Assembly (NCBI GenBank): GCA_964461535.1
Contig: CAYWUY010000026.1
Span: 1-39,157 of the forward strand
Direction: 5' to 3'
Source of the DNA: Flavipsychrobacter sp964461535
Lineage (GTDB): Bacteria > Bacteroidota > Bacteroidia > Chitinophagales > Chitinophagaceae
DNA: 39,157 bases
Notes under the pieces: generated by a model
What the model was told of the DNA's origin: nothing
Databases searched by the model: none
Seen by the model: the letters and a program-made list of their open reading frames with translations, nothing else
Made by a program: the position numbers and the translations under genes
Part shown: piece after piece, positions 7,087 through 16,470 of the stretch
Layout: each line of letters starts with the position of its first letter
Position numbering within the stretch: the first letter of the stretch is position 1

Positions 7087-10000
7087 TCACTTGTTACGGG
7101 GTATTTTAAACGTCAAGGTAATGATTGTCCCTTTACCTGCTTTTGCATCCAGATACAATCTACCTCCCATTCTTTCGGCTCTCACATGCATATTATTCAC
7201 TCCATTACCTCTGGTTACCGCCTTCGGATCAAACCCTTTTCCATCATCTTTTATAAGCACTTTCATTACCTCTCTTGATACAAACTTGGCTTCAATACTT
7301 ACATGATGAGGGTGAGCATATTTCAGTGCATTATTCAGAGCCTCTTTAATTATCATAATGAAATTACGGCTTTTGTCCATGGGCAACCTATAGCTACGAA
7401 GGCGTTCTTCTATACCTAGAAATTCAAACTGTATATCTGTCTCAGAAAATAGCTCGGCACCAAAGTCGCTCATACGCTGCATTATTTCATATAGATTATC
7501 ATTACTTGGCTTTAACGACCATAGTATATCTCTAGTACCACCATATAGCTGACCTACATTATCTTCTATTTGCTCTAATATTCTGCTCACATCAGGCGAC
7601 GCGGGACTTATCTTACTTTTTAAAACATTTGTAAGAACGTTTATGCGCGTGAGTTTATTCCCTATTTCATCATGAAAATCCTCTGCTGTACGCATTCTTA
7701 CCTTAGCCTGCTCCTCTGCTCGAAGTTTGTCCCTCAGTTTTTCTCTTCTTTGTTTTTTGCGATTGTATGTATACTGTATAAGCGTTCCCGTAAACACACA
7801 GGCCACTAACACCAGAAGGCTAAACCATCTGGTTTTATGAAAAGGTGTTATTATCTCAAAAGCATACACTAATTCCGGGCAATGAGCTCCTTCGCTACCC
7901 ATACACTGTACGTGGAGCTTGTACTTGCCGGGAGGCAATGCAGAATAAGTAATAGAATTCACATCAGCCCACTCTGACCATGGAGCATCTAGGCCTTCTA
8001 GTTTATATCGGTATAATACTTGTCCTGCTCCACTTAAAGAAACTGCCTGAAATACAAAATTGATGTTATTTTTCTTATAAGGCAGCATTAGATTATAAGG
8101 TATCCCATACCATTTGTCTAAGCTATCGTAGTAAGTAGAATCTATACCGCTCTCACCCACTAACTTTACAGACTGTAGCACTATTGTTTTGGGCTGTGTA
8201 GACACCATAACCGAATTAGGTTGGTAATGAAATGCCCCGTTTGTAGTTCCAAACCAAATACTGCCATCACCCAATTTCAGTACTGCATTATTATTACTCT
8301 CCAAGCCGGTTACGCCTTGTTCTTTACCATAAAACACTACATGCGGACGAAGAGCTTTATCCATCGACACCTTATGGATACCCAATCCGGTGCCCACTAA
8401 TACGCCTCCATCTGCATCATCTATAATATTGTAAATAAAATCTGACCTCAGTCCATTTTTCTTATTAACTACAATTAGTTTGCCGGAAGACATATCGTAA
8501 CGAAGCAAACCATTATCTGTAGTACCTAACCACAAAATACTCCCCAACTTAGTGAAGCAAATAATTTGAGCGCTATCTACTAGAGTTTTTGTTGTAAAAG
8601 TTGTGGTTGTTCCTTTGCTATATAGTAGTAACCCATTTTTATCAGTAGCTATCAACAAACTATCTTCACCTATTTGCAAGAACGAAAGTGCCTGACAAAC
8701 CGGTATGTTAGGTGTTTTAAAACTATCGTTTTCATAAACAATTACCCCATTAGAAAAGCCAATCCACATTCTATGTTTAGGATCTTCATATAGCCTTCCA
8801 ATAATATTAGATGGAAAACCTCTATCAGGTGCCGTAAACTGCCGGAAAATACCTTTATCTAAAATAAAAAGTCCGTTACTTCTGGTAGCTATCCACAATT
8901 TATTCTTGTGACTGTAACACAATGAAGTAATTGAAGGATCGGTAGTAGACGGGAAATATTTTTTAGTGACTTTACCATTACTAAACACGAACAAACCGGC
9001 ATCGTAAGTACCTAAATACAAAGAGTCTCTTCTATTAGATGCTATAGCCATGACTTGCGAACTAGTTAATCCCATACGCTCATCAAGACCTGTAAATAGA
9101 GTACCGGAAAAACGAAACACGCCTTGTCCATCAGAAGCCATCCATATGTTGCCCTCTAAATCGGCCAGCATATCGCTAAAGCTATTGTCGCATAAGCCGT
9201 TTTGTTTATTGTACCATTCAAAACTAGTTGAGGTTAGCTTTACAACTCCTATATTGGTACCCAACCATAAAGCTCCTTTTCTATCCTGCACCATAGATAA
9301 TACAGGTGGATAGTTAAAAGGCTTATCTCTAAATATAAAGGGTTGTATTGTATTACCCTGCAACTGGTACAAACCAGCATTTGTAGCTACCCAAAGCATA
9401 CCGGATTTATCTCTATAAAACCTATTAATGCCAGGCGCTTTGCTACCGTCTGCCGAGATATATTTTAGAGTATCCCATTTATTACCCTGCAACCTAAATA
9501 CAGAATCATTTTTTACTATAATTAAAAGACCTGACTCTGCATAAAAACAAGTTACAGACTTACTGGGTAGCGGATAGTTTGGATATAATAGTTTGCCCTT
9601 TACTACACATCCTAAATCGCCCTGTGCCCGCCACCATACTGTATCGTTTACTACTACTACTTGCTGAGTTGTATTAATAGTTCTATCTGCCGGCACCTTG
9701 AAAGGGTATGACCTGAATACTTGCCCATTAAAACATGCCAACCCCTTTCTGGTTCCTACCCATATATTATGATTTTTGTCAGCAGCTATTGCATATACGG
9801 TATTGCTAGGCAAACCATTTCTTACATTATAACTAGTACAAGTCTTACCATCATAACGCGTAATACCACCTAAAGTACTTATCCATAGATTACCAATACT
9901 ATCCTGTGTAATGCCTGTAGCTTGCGACTGGATAACACCTGCATCAACATTGAGGTTATGAAAAGAATAACGCTGAGCACTTACTGAAAATACACTACAA

Positions 10001-10092
10001 AGTAGGAAAACCAGCAGCACAAAACGATATAAGCCTATTTTACTCATCATACTGTGCTGTGAAGTTATAGCATATAGCTGTTTTTTCAACAT
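7087..10092 (-). CDS. Sensor histidine kinase with two-component beta-propeller and Y_Y_Y domain
   Basis: A 1001-residue membrane sensor. After a signal sequence (ending about VSAQ at residue 40) come about 600 residues of repeated propeller blades with the signatures DSIGNLWISTLGGITRYDG, DKNHNIWVGTRKGLACFNG and DRKGALWLGTNIGVVKL. A Y_Y_Y domain follows (about 680-745; NINFVFQAVSL, YRYKLEGLDAPWSEW, LPPGKYKLHVQC), then one membrane segment (about 757-777). The HisKA_3 dimerisation helix has AEDFHDEIGNKLTRINVLTN, phospho-acceptor His near residue 807. The HATPase domain shows KEALNNALKYAHP, DDGKGFDP and GNGVNNMHVRAERMGG. It probably senses a periplasmic ligand and phosphorylates the adjacent regulator. 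Unlike the hybrid (HTCS) systems of this phylum, receiver and DNA-binding parts are in a separate gene. An internal start at the Met pair at residues 15-16 is possible. Confidence 0.93.
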   Translation of the reverse strand: MLKKQLYAITSQHSMMSKIGLYRFVLLVFLLCSVFSVSAQRYSFHNLNVDAGVIQSQATGITQDSIGNLWISTLGGITRYDGKTCTSYNVRNGLPSNTVYAIAADKNHNIWVGTRKGLACFNGQVFRSYPFKVPADRTINTTQQVVVVNDTVWWRAQGDLGCVVKGKLLYPNYPLPSKSVTCFYAESGLLIIVKNDSVFRLQGNKWDTLKYISADGSKAPGINRFYRDKSGMLWVATNAGLYQLQGNTIQPFIFRDKPFNYPPVLSMVQDRKGALWLGTNIGVVKLTSTSFEWYNKQNGLCDNSFSDMLADLEGNIWMASDGQGVFRFSGTLFTGLDERMGLTSSQVMAIASNRRDSLYLGTYDAGLFVFSNGKVTKKYFPSTTDPSITSLCYSHKNKLWIATRSNGLFILDKGIFRQFTAPDRGFPSNIIGRLYEDPKHRMWIGFSNGVIVYENDSFKTPNIPVCQALSFLQIGEDSLLIATDKNGLLLYSKGTTTTFTTKTLVDSAQIICFTKLGSILWLGTTDNGLLRYDMSSGKLIVVNKKNGLRSDFIYNIIDDADGGVLVGTGLGIHKVSMDKALRPHVVFYGKEQGVTGLESNNNAVLKLGDGSIWFGTTNGAFHYQPNSVMVSTQPKTIVLQSVKLVGESGIDSTYYDSLDKWYGIPYNLMLPYKKNNINFVFQAVSLSGAGQVLYRYKLEGLDAPWSEWADVNSITYSALPPGKYKLHVQCMGSEGAHCPELVYAFEIITPFHKTRWFSLLVLVACVFTGTLIQYTYNRKKQRREKLRDKLRAEEQAKVRMRTAEDFHDEIGNKLTRINVLTNVLKSKISPASPDVSRILEQIEDNVGQLYGGTRDILWSLKPSNDNLYEIMQRMSDFGAELFSETDIQFEFLGIEERLRSYRLPMDKSRNFIMIIKEALNNALKYAHPHHVSIEAKFVSREVMKVLIKDDGKGFDPKAVTRGNGVNNMHVRAERMGGRLYLDAKAGKGTIITLTFKIPRNK

Positions 10093-10142
10093 TAGATAGT
10101 TTCATTATAACATACAATCACCCTTTTTTAACCCTTATAGCT

Positions 10143-10181
10143 AAAAAACTATGGCGACCAAGAACGGTTCTTAGTCGCCAT
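10143..10181 (-). terminator. Strong rho-independent terminator of the malic enzyme gene
   Basis: A near-perfect inverted repeat (10151-10181; arms ATGGCGACCAAGAAC and GTTCTTAGTCGCCAT, one mismatch), followed on the minus strand by AGTTTTTTAG. It starts 23 bases past the malic enzyme stop and separates it from the sensor kinase gene. Confidence 0.85.
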
Positions 10182-10203
10182 ATATATACTTTTTAAAATA
10201 GTA

Positions 10204-12474
10204 TTATCCTTTTACTTGAGCTTCCATAACTGCCATTGCCACCATGTTCACTATTTGCCTTACAGTGCTACCTAACTGCAAAACATATACTGGTTTCTTT
10301 AAACCGAGCAATACAGGACCTATAGCTTCTGCCCCGCCCACCTCCTGTAGTAGATGATATGCTATATTACCAGCAGAAAGATTAGGAAATATTAAAGTAT
10401 TAGGAGATTCATTTACCAAATCGCTAAACGGATAGTTTTCCTGTAACAATTCTTTATCAAAAGCTACACCTGCCTGAACTTCGCCGTCTACTACCATATC
10501 AGGATATAGCTGTTTTAGCTTGGCCACTGCATTTCTAACTTTATTAGCCTCAGGCGATGGTGAGCTACCAAAATTAGAATAAGAAAGCATAGCTATTCTA
10601 GGCTTAATATTGAAATGACTTACAGCCCTAGCAGTTAATGCGGTTATATCTACTAATTCATCTTCTGTGGGATTGAAATTTAAGGTAGTATCAGAAAAGA
10701 AAAGTGGACCTCTTTTTGTTAGCATAATATACAATCCCGCCACTCTTTTTGTGCCCTCTTCCATACCTATTATTTCTAATGCAGGACGAATAGTATCGGT
10801 ATACTTACGAGTAAGACCGCCTACCATAGCATCTGCAGCGCCTTGCTCTACCATCATAGCACCATAATAGGTGCGTTCACGCATTATTTTTTTAGCCTCG
10901 TAAAGATTTACACCTTTTCGCTGACGTTTTTCAAAGAAATGATTACCATACGCTGCTCTCATTACTTCTGCATCATCGCTTTTAGGGTCTATTATATCTA
11001 CACCTTCTAAATGAATGTTATTATCTTCTATAAGCTGCTCTATACGTGCCTTGTTTCCTAAAAGTATAGGTATTGCTATACCTTCATCTTTTACAATTTG
11101 AGCCGCCTTTAATATTTTAATGTTTTCTGCCTCAGCAAATACAACTCGTTTTGGCGATTGCTTAGCCTTATTAATTACATAGCGTAACAATATATCATCA
11201 GTACCTAACCTGCGATACAACTCATTTTCATAAGCTGTCCAATCAGTAATGGGCATACGAGCTACACCACTTTCCATAGCTGCACGTGCTACCGCCATAG
11301 ACACATTTACCAACAAACGTGGGTCCATAGGCTTGGGTATTATGTAGTTAGGTCCGTACTCTAAAGAAACATTATTATAAGCTACGTTTACTATATCGGG
11401 AACCGGCTCTTTAGCCATAGCCGCTAAGGCTTTTACAGCGGCCAATTTCATTTCCTCGTTTATAGCAGAAGCCCTAACATCTAAAGCACCTCTGAAGATA
11501 TACGGAAACCCTAAAACGTTATTTACCTGATTAGGATAATCGCTACGACCAGTAGCCATAATAATATCATGGCGTGCATCTATGGCATCTTCGTATTTAA
11601 TTTCAGGATTAGGATTTGCCAAAGCAAATACTATTGGTTTTTCAGCCATATCCTTCACCATTTGTTTAGATACTACATCAGCCTTAGACAAACCAATAAA
11701 CACATCAGCACCCTTCATAGCATCTTCTAAACTAATAGCTTCACAATGCTGTGCAAACTGTGTTTTGTATTGGTCTAAATCAGTTCTGCTGCTTATTATC
11801 AGGCCTTTACTATCAAACATATACATGTTCTCAACCTTAGCACCAAGAGCTAGATATATTTTGCAACAAGATATTGCCGAGGCGCCTGCACCACTTATAA
11901 CAAACTTAACATCTGCTATATTCTTGCCCACAATATCCAGAGCATTAAGCAATGCTGCACCAGATATAATAGCCGTACCATGCTGGTCGTCGTGCATGAT
12001 AGGAATGTTCAACTCTTTTTTCAATCTGGTTTCTATCTCAAAACACTCAGGAGCTTTTATATCTTCCAGATTGATGCCACCAAAAGTAGGTTCAAGTGCC
12101 TTAACTACTTTTATAAACTCTTCAGGGTCTTTAGCATTCAACTCTATATCAAATACATCTATATCTGCATATATTTTAAACAGCAAACCTTTACCCTCCA
12201 TTACCGGTTTTCCGGCCTCCGGGCCTATATCGCCCAAGCCCAGCACTGCCGTACCATTACTTATTACTGCAACTAAATTTCCCTTAGCTGTATATTTATA
12301 AACTGCATCTTTATCTGCTGCTATTTCCAAACACGGCTCTGCTACGCCCGGCGAATATGCCAATGCTAAATCTCGCTGTGTTTTTGTTTCCTTTGTTGGT
12401 ATAACCTCTATTTTACCAGGACGACCTTTGGCATGATACTCCAAAGCATCTTCTTTTCTTATTTTCTGCGCCAT
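10204..12474 (-). CDS. maeB: NADP-dependent malic enzyme with C-terminal phosphotransacetylase-like domain
   Basis: A 756-residue MaeB-type enzyme that oxidatively decarboxylates malate to pyruvate, supplying NADPH. The N-terminal malic domain (about 15-150) contains LALAYSPGVAEPCLEIA and AVISNGTAVLGLGDIGPEAG. The dinucleotide-binding domain (about 160-400) contains KFVISGAGASAISCCKIYLA and PIVFALANPNPEI. The C-terminal half (about 430-752) is related to phosphate acetyltransferase (VGGLTRKYTDTIRPALEIIG; SYSNFGSSPSPEANKV). In characterised MaeB proteins this half is regulatory, responding to acetyl-CoA, and lacks transacetylase activity; that is inferred here. Length matches the family. The gene is monocistronic, with its own terminator. 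A long open frame on the opposite strand (11582-12301) is a shadow. Confidence 0.95.
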   Translation of the reverse strand: MAQKIRKEDALEYHAKGRPGKIEVIPTKETKTQRDLALAYSPGVAEPCLEIAADKDAVYKYTAKGNLVAVISNGTAVLGLGDIGPEAGKPVMEGKGLLFKIYADIDVFDIELNAKDPEEFIKVVKALEPTFGGINLEDIKAPECFEIETRLKKELNIPIMHDDQHGTAIISGAALLNALDIVGKNIADVKFVISGAGASAISCCKIYLALGAKVENMYMFDSKGLIISSRTDLDQYKTQFAQHCEAISLEDAMKGADVFIGLSKADVVSKQMVKDMAEKPIVFALANPNPEIKYEDAIDARHDIIMATGRSDYPNQVNNVLGFPYIFRGALDVRASAINEEMKLAAVKALAAMAKEPVPDIVNVAYNNVSLEYGPNYIIPKPMDPRLLVNVSMAVARAAMESGVARMPITDWTAYENELYRRLGTDDILLRYVINKAKQSPKRVVFAEAENIKILKAAQIVKDEGIAIPILLGNKARIEQLIEDNNIHLEGVDIIDPKSDDAEVMRAAYGNHFFEKRQRKGVNLYEAKKIMRERTYYGAMMVEQGAADAMVGGLTRKYTDTIRPALEIIGMEEGTKRVAGLYIMLTKRGPLFFSDTTLNFNPTEDELVDITALTARAVSHFNIKPRIAMLSYSNFGSSPSPEANKVRNAVAKLKQLYPDMVVDGEVQAGVAFDKELLQENYPFSDLVNESPNTLIFPNLSAGNIAYHLLQEVGGAEAIGPVLLGLKKPVYVLQLGSTVRQIVNMVAMAVMEAQVKG

Positions 12475-12635
12475 TACTCCTATTCAAAAATTTAAACGGC
12501 AATTTACAAATAATGATGGCGTATACCGGTAATATTGACGCCAGGAAAAACAATTAACAGATTATAAAATAAATATTAAACCATGCGAAGGATTTTTTTA
12601 AAACCACCGTCTATAATTTATAAAAGACCTCTACA

Positions 12636-13988
12636 ATGAGAAAATGCATCGCTACACTCCTATTGGCCATTTCAGCACATCAAGTTATGGCTCAAGGGCC
12701 AGAAATAACCAGCTGGATTAGAAACACCACAGGAATAACCGGAAGACACTACGTAAGTGGGAGTTCTACACCAATTAACGACAGCTACTTAGCCAACGTA
12801 CAAAAGGTAGAGTATTCTACTAATTATGTTTATGTTCATTGCACTGGTATACCAGCCTATATAATAGGTCCTTACTTAGACGGTAATCCTAACCAAGGAG
12901 CAGATAACCACAATATTTATAAAATACCTAGAACGGCAACAGCTAATACCGGAACACCCGAAACAACCCAATTAGGCACCATGGGTGTATTTATAAATGG
13001 TGTTTCTCTTTTTGATTATAGAGATGGTGTATCTTGGAAAAACAGCAGCAGTAGTGAAGCCGGCGGACCAATACCCGGCGGACCCGGTGACGGCGTATGG
13101 AACAGAGATGCTATTGTAGCAGAACGTGCAGGATTTGATTGTGCTAAAGGGCATCCGGCCGGTACAAACTATCACCATCACCAAAATCCTAGTGCGTTTA
13201 ATCTCGATAGAGTAGTTATATCTACCATATGCAATACCTACTTAGCAGACGGTTTGTATGTAATAGACACTGTAAATCACTCTCCTCTTCTAGGTTACGC
13301 CTATGACGGCTTTCCAATTTACGGAGCATATGCTTATAAAAACACTGATGGCACAGGCGGTATTGCAAGAATGAAATCTAGCTACCAACTAAGAGCAATA
13401 ACTACCAGAACTACTTACGCAGACGGAACCGATGTAATAGATGGACCTCCGGTAAGTACGGCTTACCCACTAGGCAGATACAAGGAAGACTACGAATATA
13501 TAGCACATACTGAGCCTGACTATTTAGATGAGCACAATGGTAGATTCTGCATTACCCCTGAATATCCTGCCGGAACTTACTGCTATTTTACAACAGTTGA
13601 TGCTAACCATAATTCTACTTACCCATACTGTATAGGCCCTACATTTTATGGCAAAAAGGTAATAACACTGGTAAGTAGTGTTGCAGAAGCAACTACAGAA
13701 TATACCGGAAGCACGGGTGTTGAACAATTAACCAGTAACAACTTCAGTATTAAGTCTTATCCTAATCCTGTTGGCGACCTATTGCTTTTACAGTCTAGCG
13801 AGCTTATGAAGAACACAGTTACGGTTAGCATTACAAATATGGCCGGACAGACAGTAGCAACTGAACGTTTTTTACAGGGCACTACTATTTGCTACATTCC
13901 AACAAGCACATTATATAGCGGCAACTACATAATAACATTAAGTGCTGAAGGCTGGAAAAAATCTATGACTATAACAATAGCACATTAA
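12636..13988 (+). CDS. Secreted YHYH domain protein with T9SS type A sorting tail
   Basis: A 450-residue secreted protein. The signal peptide (1-20) ends in VMAQ. The middle contains the YHYH family signature: TNYHHHQNPSAF near residue 180, LLGYAYDGFPIYGAYAYKN near 225, and a later FCITPEYPAGTYCYF block (about 305-320). The clustered histidines suggest metal binding, but the family has no firmly assigned activity that I know of. The C-terminal 75 residues are a sorting domain (FSIKSYPNPVGDLLLLQS, ITNMAGQTVA, YSGNYIITLS), so the protein should cross the outer membrane by T9SS. It stands alone, divergent from the malic enzyme gene and followed by a terminator. Confidence 0.88.
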   Translation: MRKCIATLLLAISAHQVMAQGPEITSWIRNTTGITGRHYVSGSSTPINDSYLANVQKVEYSTNYVYVHCTGIPAYIIGPYLDGNPNQGADNHNIYKIPRTATANTGTPETTQLGTMGVFINGVSLFDYRDGVSWKNSSSSEAGGPIPGGPGDGVWNRDAIVAERAGFDCAKGHPAGTNYHHHQNPSAFNLDRVVISTICNTYLADGLYVIDTVNHSPLLGYAYDGFPIYGAYAYKNTDGTGGIARMKSSYQLRAITTRTTYADGTDVIDGPPVSTAYPLGRYKEDYEYIAHTEPDYLDEHNGRFCITPEYPAGTYCYFTTVDANHNSTYPYCIGPTFYGKKVITLVSSVAEATTEYTGSTGVEQLTSNNFSIKSYPNPVGDLLLLQSSELMKNTVTVSITNMAGQTVATERFLQGTTICYIPTSTLYSGNYIITLSAEGWKKSMTITIAH

Positions 13989-14014
13989 ACTTGTTTGGTG
14001 AGTATATACAATTA

Positions 14015-14046
14015 GCCCCGAAACTATTTGTTTTCGGGGCTTTTGC
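14015..14046 (+). terminator. Rho-independent terminator after the YHYH gene
   Basis: Arms GCCCCGAAA (14015-14023) and TTTCGGGGC (14032-14040) with an 8-base loop, followed by TTTTGCTT. It abuts the stop codon of the convergent PLP enzyme gene and may serve both, though the minus-strand T-run is poor. Confidence 0.8.
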
Positions 14047-14943
14047 TTAGAATATCAATCCGGATACAGAACTATTACCTTGAAGACCGCCACTGTGTAT
14101 AGCTAATATTTTATCCTCTTTTTTAAAGTAACCTTCTGTTATTAGCTGTTTTAATCCATACATCATTTTGGATGTGTAAATAATATCTAAGGGAATAGAA
14201 CATTCTGTATAAAAGTCATTCATAAATTGAATAAGCATAGCGTTAGACTTACCAAACCCACCAAAATGCCACCTATCAAAAAGCTGCCATTTTAAATTTT
14301 TGTCTGGGTGCAAATGCTTACTTACTGTCTCCACAAGATATTCGCCCCCCTTCATAGGCACAAAACCTAAAACAGTTTGGGTTAGAGGAGCTTCATTTCT
14401 TATGCCTATCAATGTAGTAGCAGAACCAACAGATGTTACAATATGCGTGTAAGACTCTTTTATATGCTTACAAATTAAACCCGCACCTTTTCTCCCCCAA
14501 TAATTAGCACCACCTTCAGGTATTATAAAAACCTCATCGAAGTGAGCTACTAATTCTTTTATAGCTTCTGGCTCATCTGCCCTATCGTATTCAGTTTTAG
14601 TGAGAAAAATCAATTCCATCCCCTCTGCAATACAGTCTTTTAGCGTAGGCGTTAAAATATCATATTTACCCCTAACTATACCTACACTCTTCAAACCGGC
14701 ACGCTTTGCAGTATATGCAGCTGCTACGAGATGATTAGAATACCCCCCTCCAAATGTAACTATTGCTTTAAAACCATGGTCTAAGGCATACATTACATTA
14801 AGGCGTAGCTTATACCACTTATTCCCACTCACTACAGGGTGCAACAAATCTAGCCTCAGCATATCTAATTGAGATATGCCATTACCATACCATTGTTGCG
14901 GGATTGATTGAATTTTTACATTAGATTCATTAATGATATCCAT
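14047..14943 (-). CDS. PLP-dependent ACC deaminase / D-cysteine desulfhydrase family protein
   Basis: A 298-residue enzyme of the tryptophan synthase beta fold. The cofactor lysine is probably K42 in VVSGNKWYKLRLNVMYAL. The substrate-carboxylate loop is FGGGYSNHLVAAAYTAKRAG, close to the family pattern GGxxSNH. A later block, IPEGGANYWGRKGAG, and a C-terminal LAIHSGGLQGN match phosphate-binding and product-site segments. Members cleave 1-aminocyclopropane-1-carboxylate or D-cysteine; in bacteria outside the rhizosphere D-cysteine desulfhydrase activity is more common, but motifs do not decide it. Its start lies 14 bases inside the 3' end of era, so it is probably translated from the era mRNA. 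Confidence 0.85.
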   Translation of the reverse strand: MDIINESNVKIQSIPQQWYGNGISQLDMLRLDLLHPVVSGNKWYKLRLNVMYALDHGFKAIVTFGGGYSNHLVAAAYTAKRAGLKSVGIVRGKYDILTPTLKDCIAEGMELIFLTKTEYDRADEPEAIKELVAHFDEVFIIPEGGANYWGRKGAGLICKHIKESYTHIVTSVGSATTLIGIRNEAPLTQTVLGFVPMKGGEYLVETVSKHLHPDKNLKWQLFDRWHFGGFGKSNAMLIQFMNDFYTECSIPLDIIYTSKMMYGLKQLITEGYFKKEDKILAIHSGGLQGNSSVSGLIF

Positions 14944-15814
14944 ATTCTCTTAAATGACTATCATTATCTCTCCAATGTGGGCGTACTTTAACAAATAACT
15001 CTAGGTGCACCTTACGCTGTAAAAACTCTTCTATGTTTTTACGAGAATTAATGCCTAGTTGTTTAATCATGCTACCACCCTTACCTAACAATATCATTTT
15101 TTGCGTTTCTCGGGTAGCTATAATATCAGCCTTAATAACCGTAAGATTTGTTTTTTCTTGAAAGGCTTGTATTAGCACAGCAGTATGATAAGGTATCTCC
15201 TCATCATAAAGCTTATATATCTGCTCTCTTATTAGTTCACTCACAAAAAAACGTTCATTCCTATCAGATATGCTATCATCTGGATAGAATGCCGGAGCTT
15301 CCGGCAAATATTTTAAAATAGCGGGTAAAATAGCGTCTGTATTTGTTTTCTTGCGCGCCGAAATGGTCATAACGTCCCATTTAGGAAACATTTGCTTGTA
15401 AGGAGCAACAATAGAAGTAATATCAGCATCTGCGGGGAGCTTATCTATTTTATTGAGTAATAAAATAGGCGGCACAGCTAATTTTAAAGTATCGGTTATT
15501 GCGGTTAGTGTTTCTATGGGCTTGTTTATATCATGCACTATTATAGCCACATCGGCATCTTCTAATGCACTTTTCACCTGAAGCATCATCTTCTCATGTA
15601 GCTTATACTTAGGATCAATTATGCCCGGTGTATCAGAAAATACAATTTGATAGTTTTCTTCTGTTAAAATACCCAATATTCTGTGCCTGGTAGTTTGCAC
15701 TTTCGAAGAGGTAATCACGAGATGCTCACCTAATAATAGATTCAGCAAGGTAGACTTTCCGGCATTGGGTGCACCAAAAATGTTTACAAATCCCGACTGG
15801 TGTTGCTTTTGCAT
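14930..15814 (-). CDS. era: GTPase Era
   Basis: A 294-residue GTPase that assists maturation of the 30S ribosomal subunit by binding the 3' end of 16S rRNA. GTPase motifs are complete: G1 GAPNAGKS (14-21), G2 region TTRHRILGI, G3 DTPG (61-64), G4 NKID (121-124) and G5 SAR (152-154). The C-terminal KH domain shows QKMILLGKGGSMIKQLGI and the closing VHLELFVKVRPHWR typical of Era. Length is normal. No other Met precedes residue 76, so the start at 15814 is secure. Because the predicted -7 element ends eight bases upstream, the transcript may have almost no leader. Confidence 0.96.
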   Translation of the reverse strand: MQKQHQSGFVNIFGAPNAGKSTLLNLLLGEHLVITSSKVQTTRHRILGILTEENYQIVFSDTPGIIDPKYKLHEKMMLQVKSALEDADVAIIVHDINKPIETLTAITDTLKLAVPPILLLNKIDKLPADADITSIVAPYKQMFPKWDVMTISARKKTNTDAILPAILKYLPEAPAFYPDDSISDRNERFFVSELIREQIYKLYDEEIPYHTAVLIQAFQEKTNLTVIKADIIATRETQKMILLGKGGSMIKQLGINSRKNIEEFLQRKVHLELFVKVRPHWRDNDSHLREYGYH

Positions 15815-15821
15815 AAGATTG

Positions 15822-15829
15822 CAAAGTTA
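15822..15829 (-). promoter_or_regulatory. Probable -7 element for era
   Basis: Minus-strand TAACTTTG, an exact TAnnTTTG match, ending eight bases before the era ATG. A TTG lies upstream at a short spacing of 14, so the -33 element is weak. Confidence 0.45.
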
Positions 15830-15855
15830 GTATAATATAGCGGCAATAGTACTAC

Positions 15856-16470
15856 TTATACAGTTTCTATTGGCTGTACCTTGCCGGCAGAAGTATTGAA
15901 CAGATTAAAGTACTTATTAAAAATACCACCTAGTAACGCCCCCACAATCAAACCAATACCCCCGCCAACAGTAACGTCAAAAGGATAATGTACGCCCACA
16001 TATACCTGAGCATATGATACCGAGGCTGCCCAAAGTATAGCTACCGGCCATATCCATTTATACTTGGCACTGAGTGTAACTGCTGCAAAAGTACCTATAG
16101 CAAAATGATTAGCTGCATGGGAAGAAGGAAAACTATATTGTCCACCACAGTCTACCAACATATGAATAAAATCGGCCAATGCGGGATTATGACAAGGCCT
16201 TAATCTGTGAAAATAAGGCTTCATAATACCGGCACTAATTCTGTCGGAAATAGCAAATGACAAAATAAAACCTGCACACCATATAAAACCTTTCTTCTTA
16301 TAGGTATTGGGCATGTAAAGTGCAAGAAAGAAATATAAAGGCACCCAAAACCATTGATTGCGCAAAAATGGCAGCACAAAATCTAAAACAGGATGGCGCC
16401 ACTGGTAGTGTAAATAAAACCAAGCAATATGGTCGTAGTGCAATATGATGTCCTTAAAGCTTCCCTGCAT
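15856..16470 (-). CDS. PAP2 family membrane phosphatase, variant third motif
   Basis: A 204-residue integral membrane protein with about five hydrophobic segments. PAP2 motifs: K84PYFHRLR91P (KxxxxxxRP), PSSH at 115-118 with H118, and VYVGVHYPFD with H161 and D165. In motif 3 the usual Arg six residues before H161 is Gln155 (AQ in place of SR), which normally helps bind phosphate. Family members dephosphorylate lipid phosphates such as undecaprenyl pyrophosphate, phosphatidic acid or phosphatidylglycerophosphate; which one is not readable here. Its ATG overlaps the stop of the methyltransferase gene by one base (TAATG), so the two are translationally coupled. Confidence 0.88.
   Translation of the reverse strand: MQGSFKDIILHYDHIAWFYLHYQWRHPVLDFVLPFLRNQWFWVPLYFFLALYMPNTYKKKGFIWCAGFILSFAISDRISAGIMKPYFHRLRPCHNPALADFIHMLVDCGGQYSFPSSHAANHFAIGTFAAVTLSAKYKWIWPVAILWAASVSYAQVYVGVHYPFDVTVGGGIGLIVGALLGGIFNKYFNLFNTSAGKVQPIETV

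Noticed and set aside
11582..12301. A 239-codon open frame on the plus strand
   Set aside because: It lies antisense to the malic enzyme, whose motifs are complete on the minus strand; its translation has no family signature and low-complexity hydrophobic composition typical of a shadow frame.
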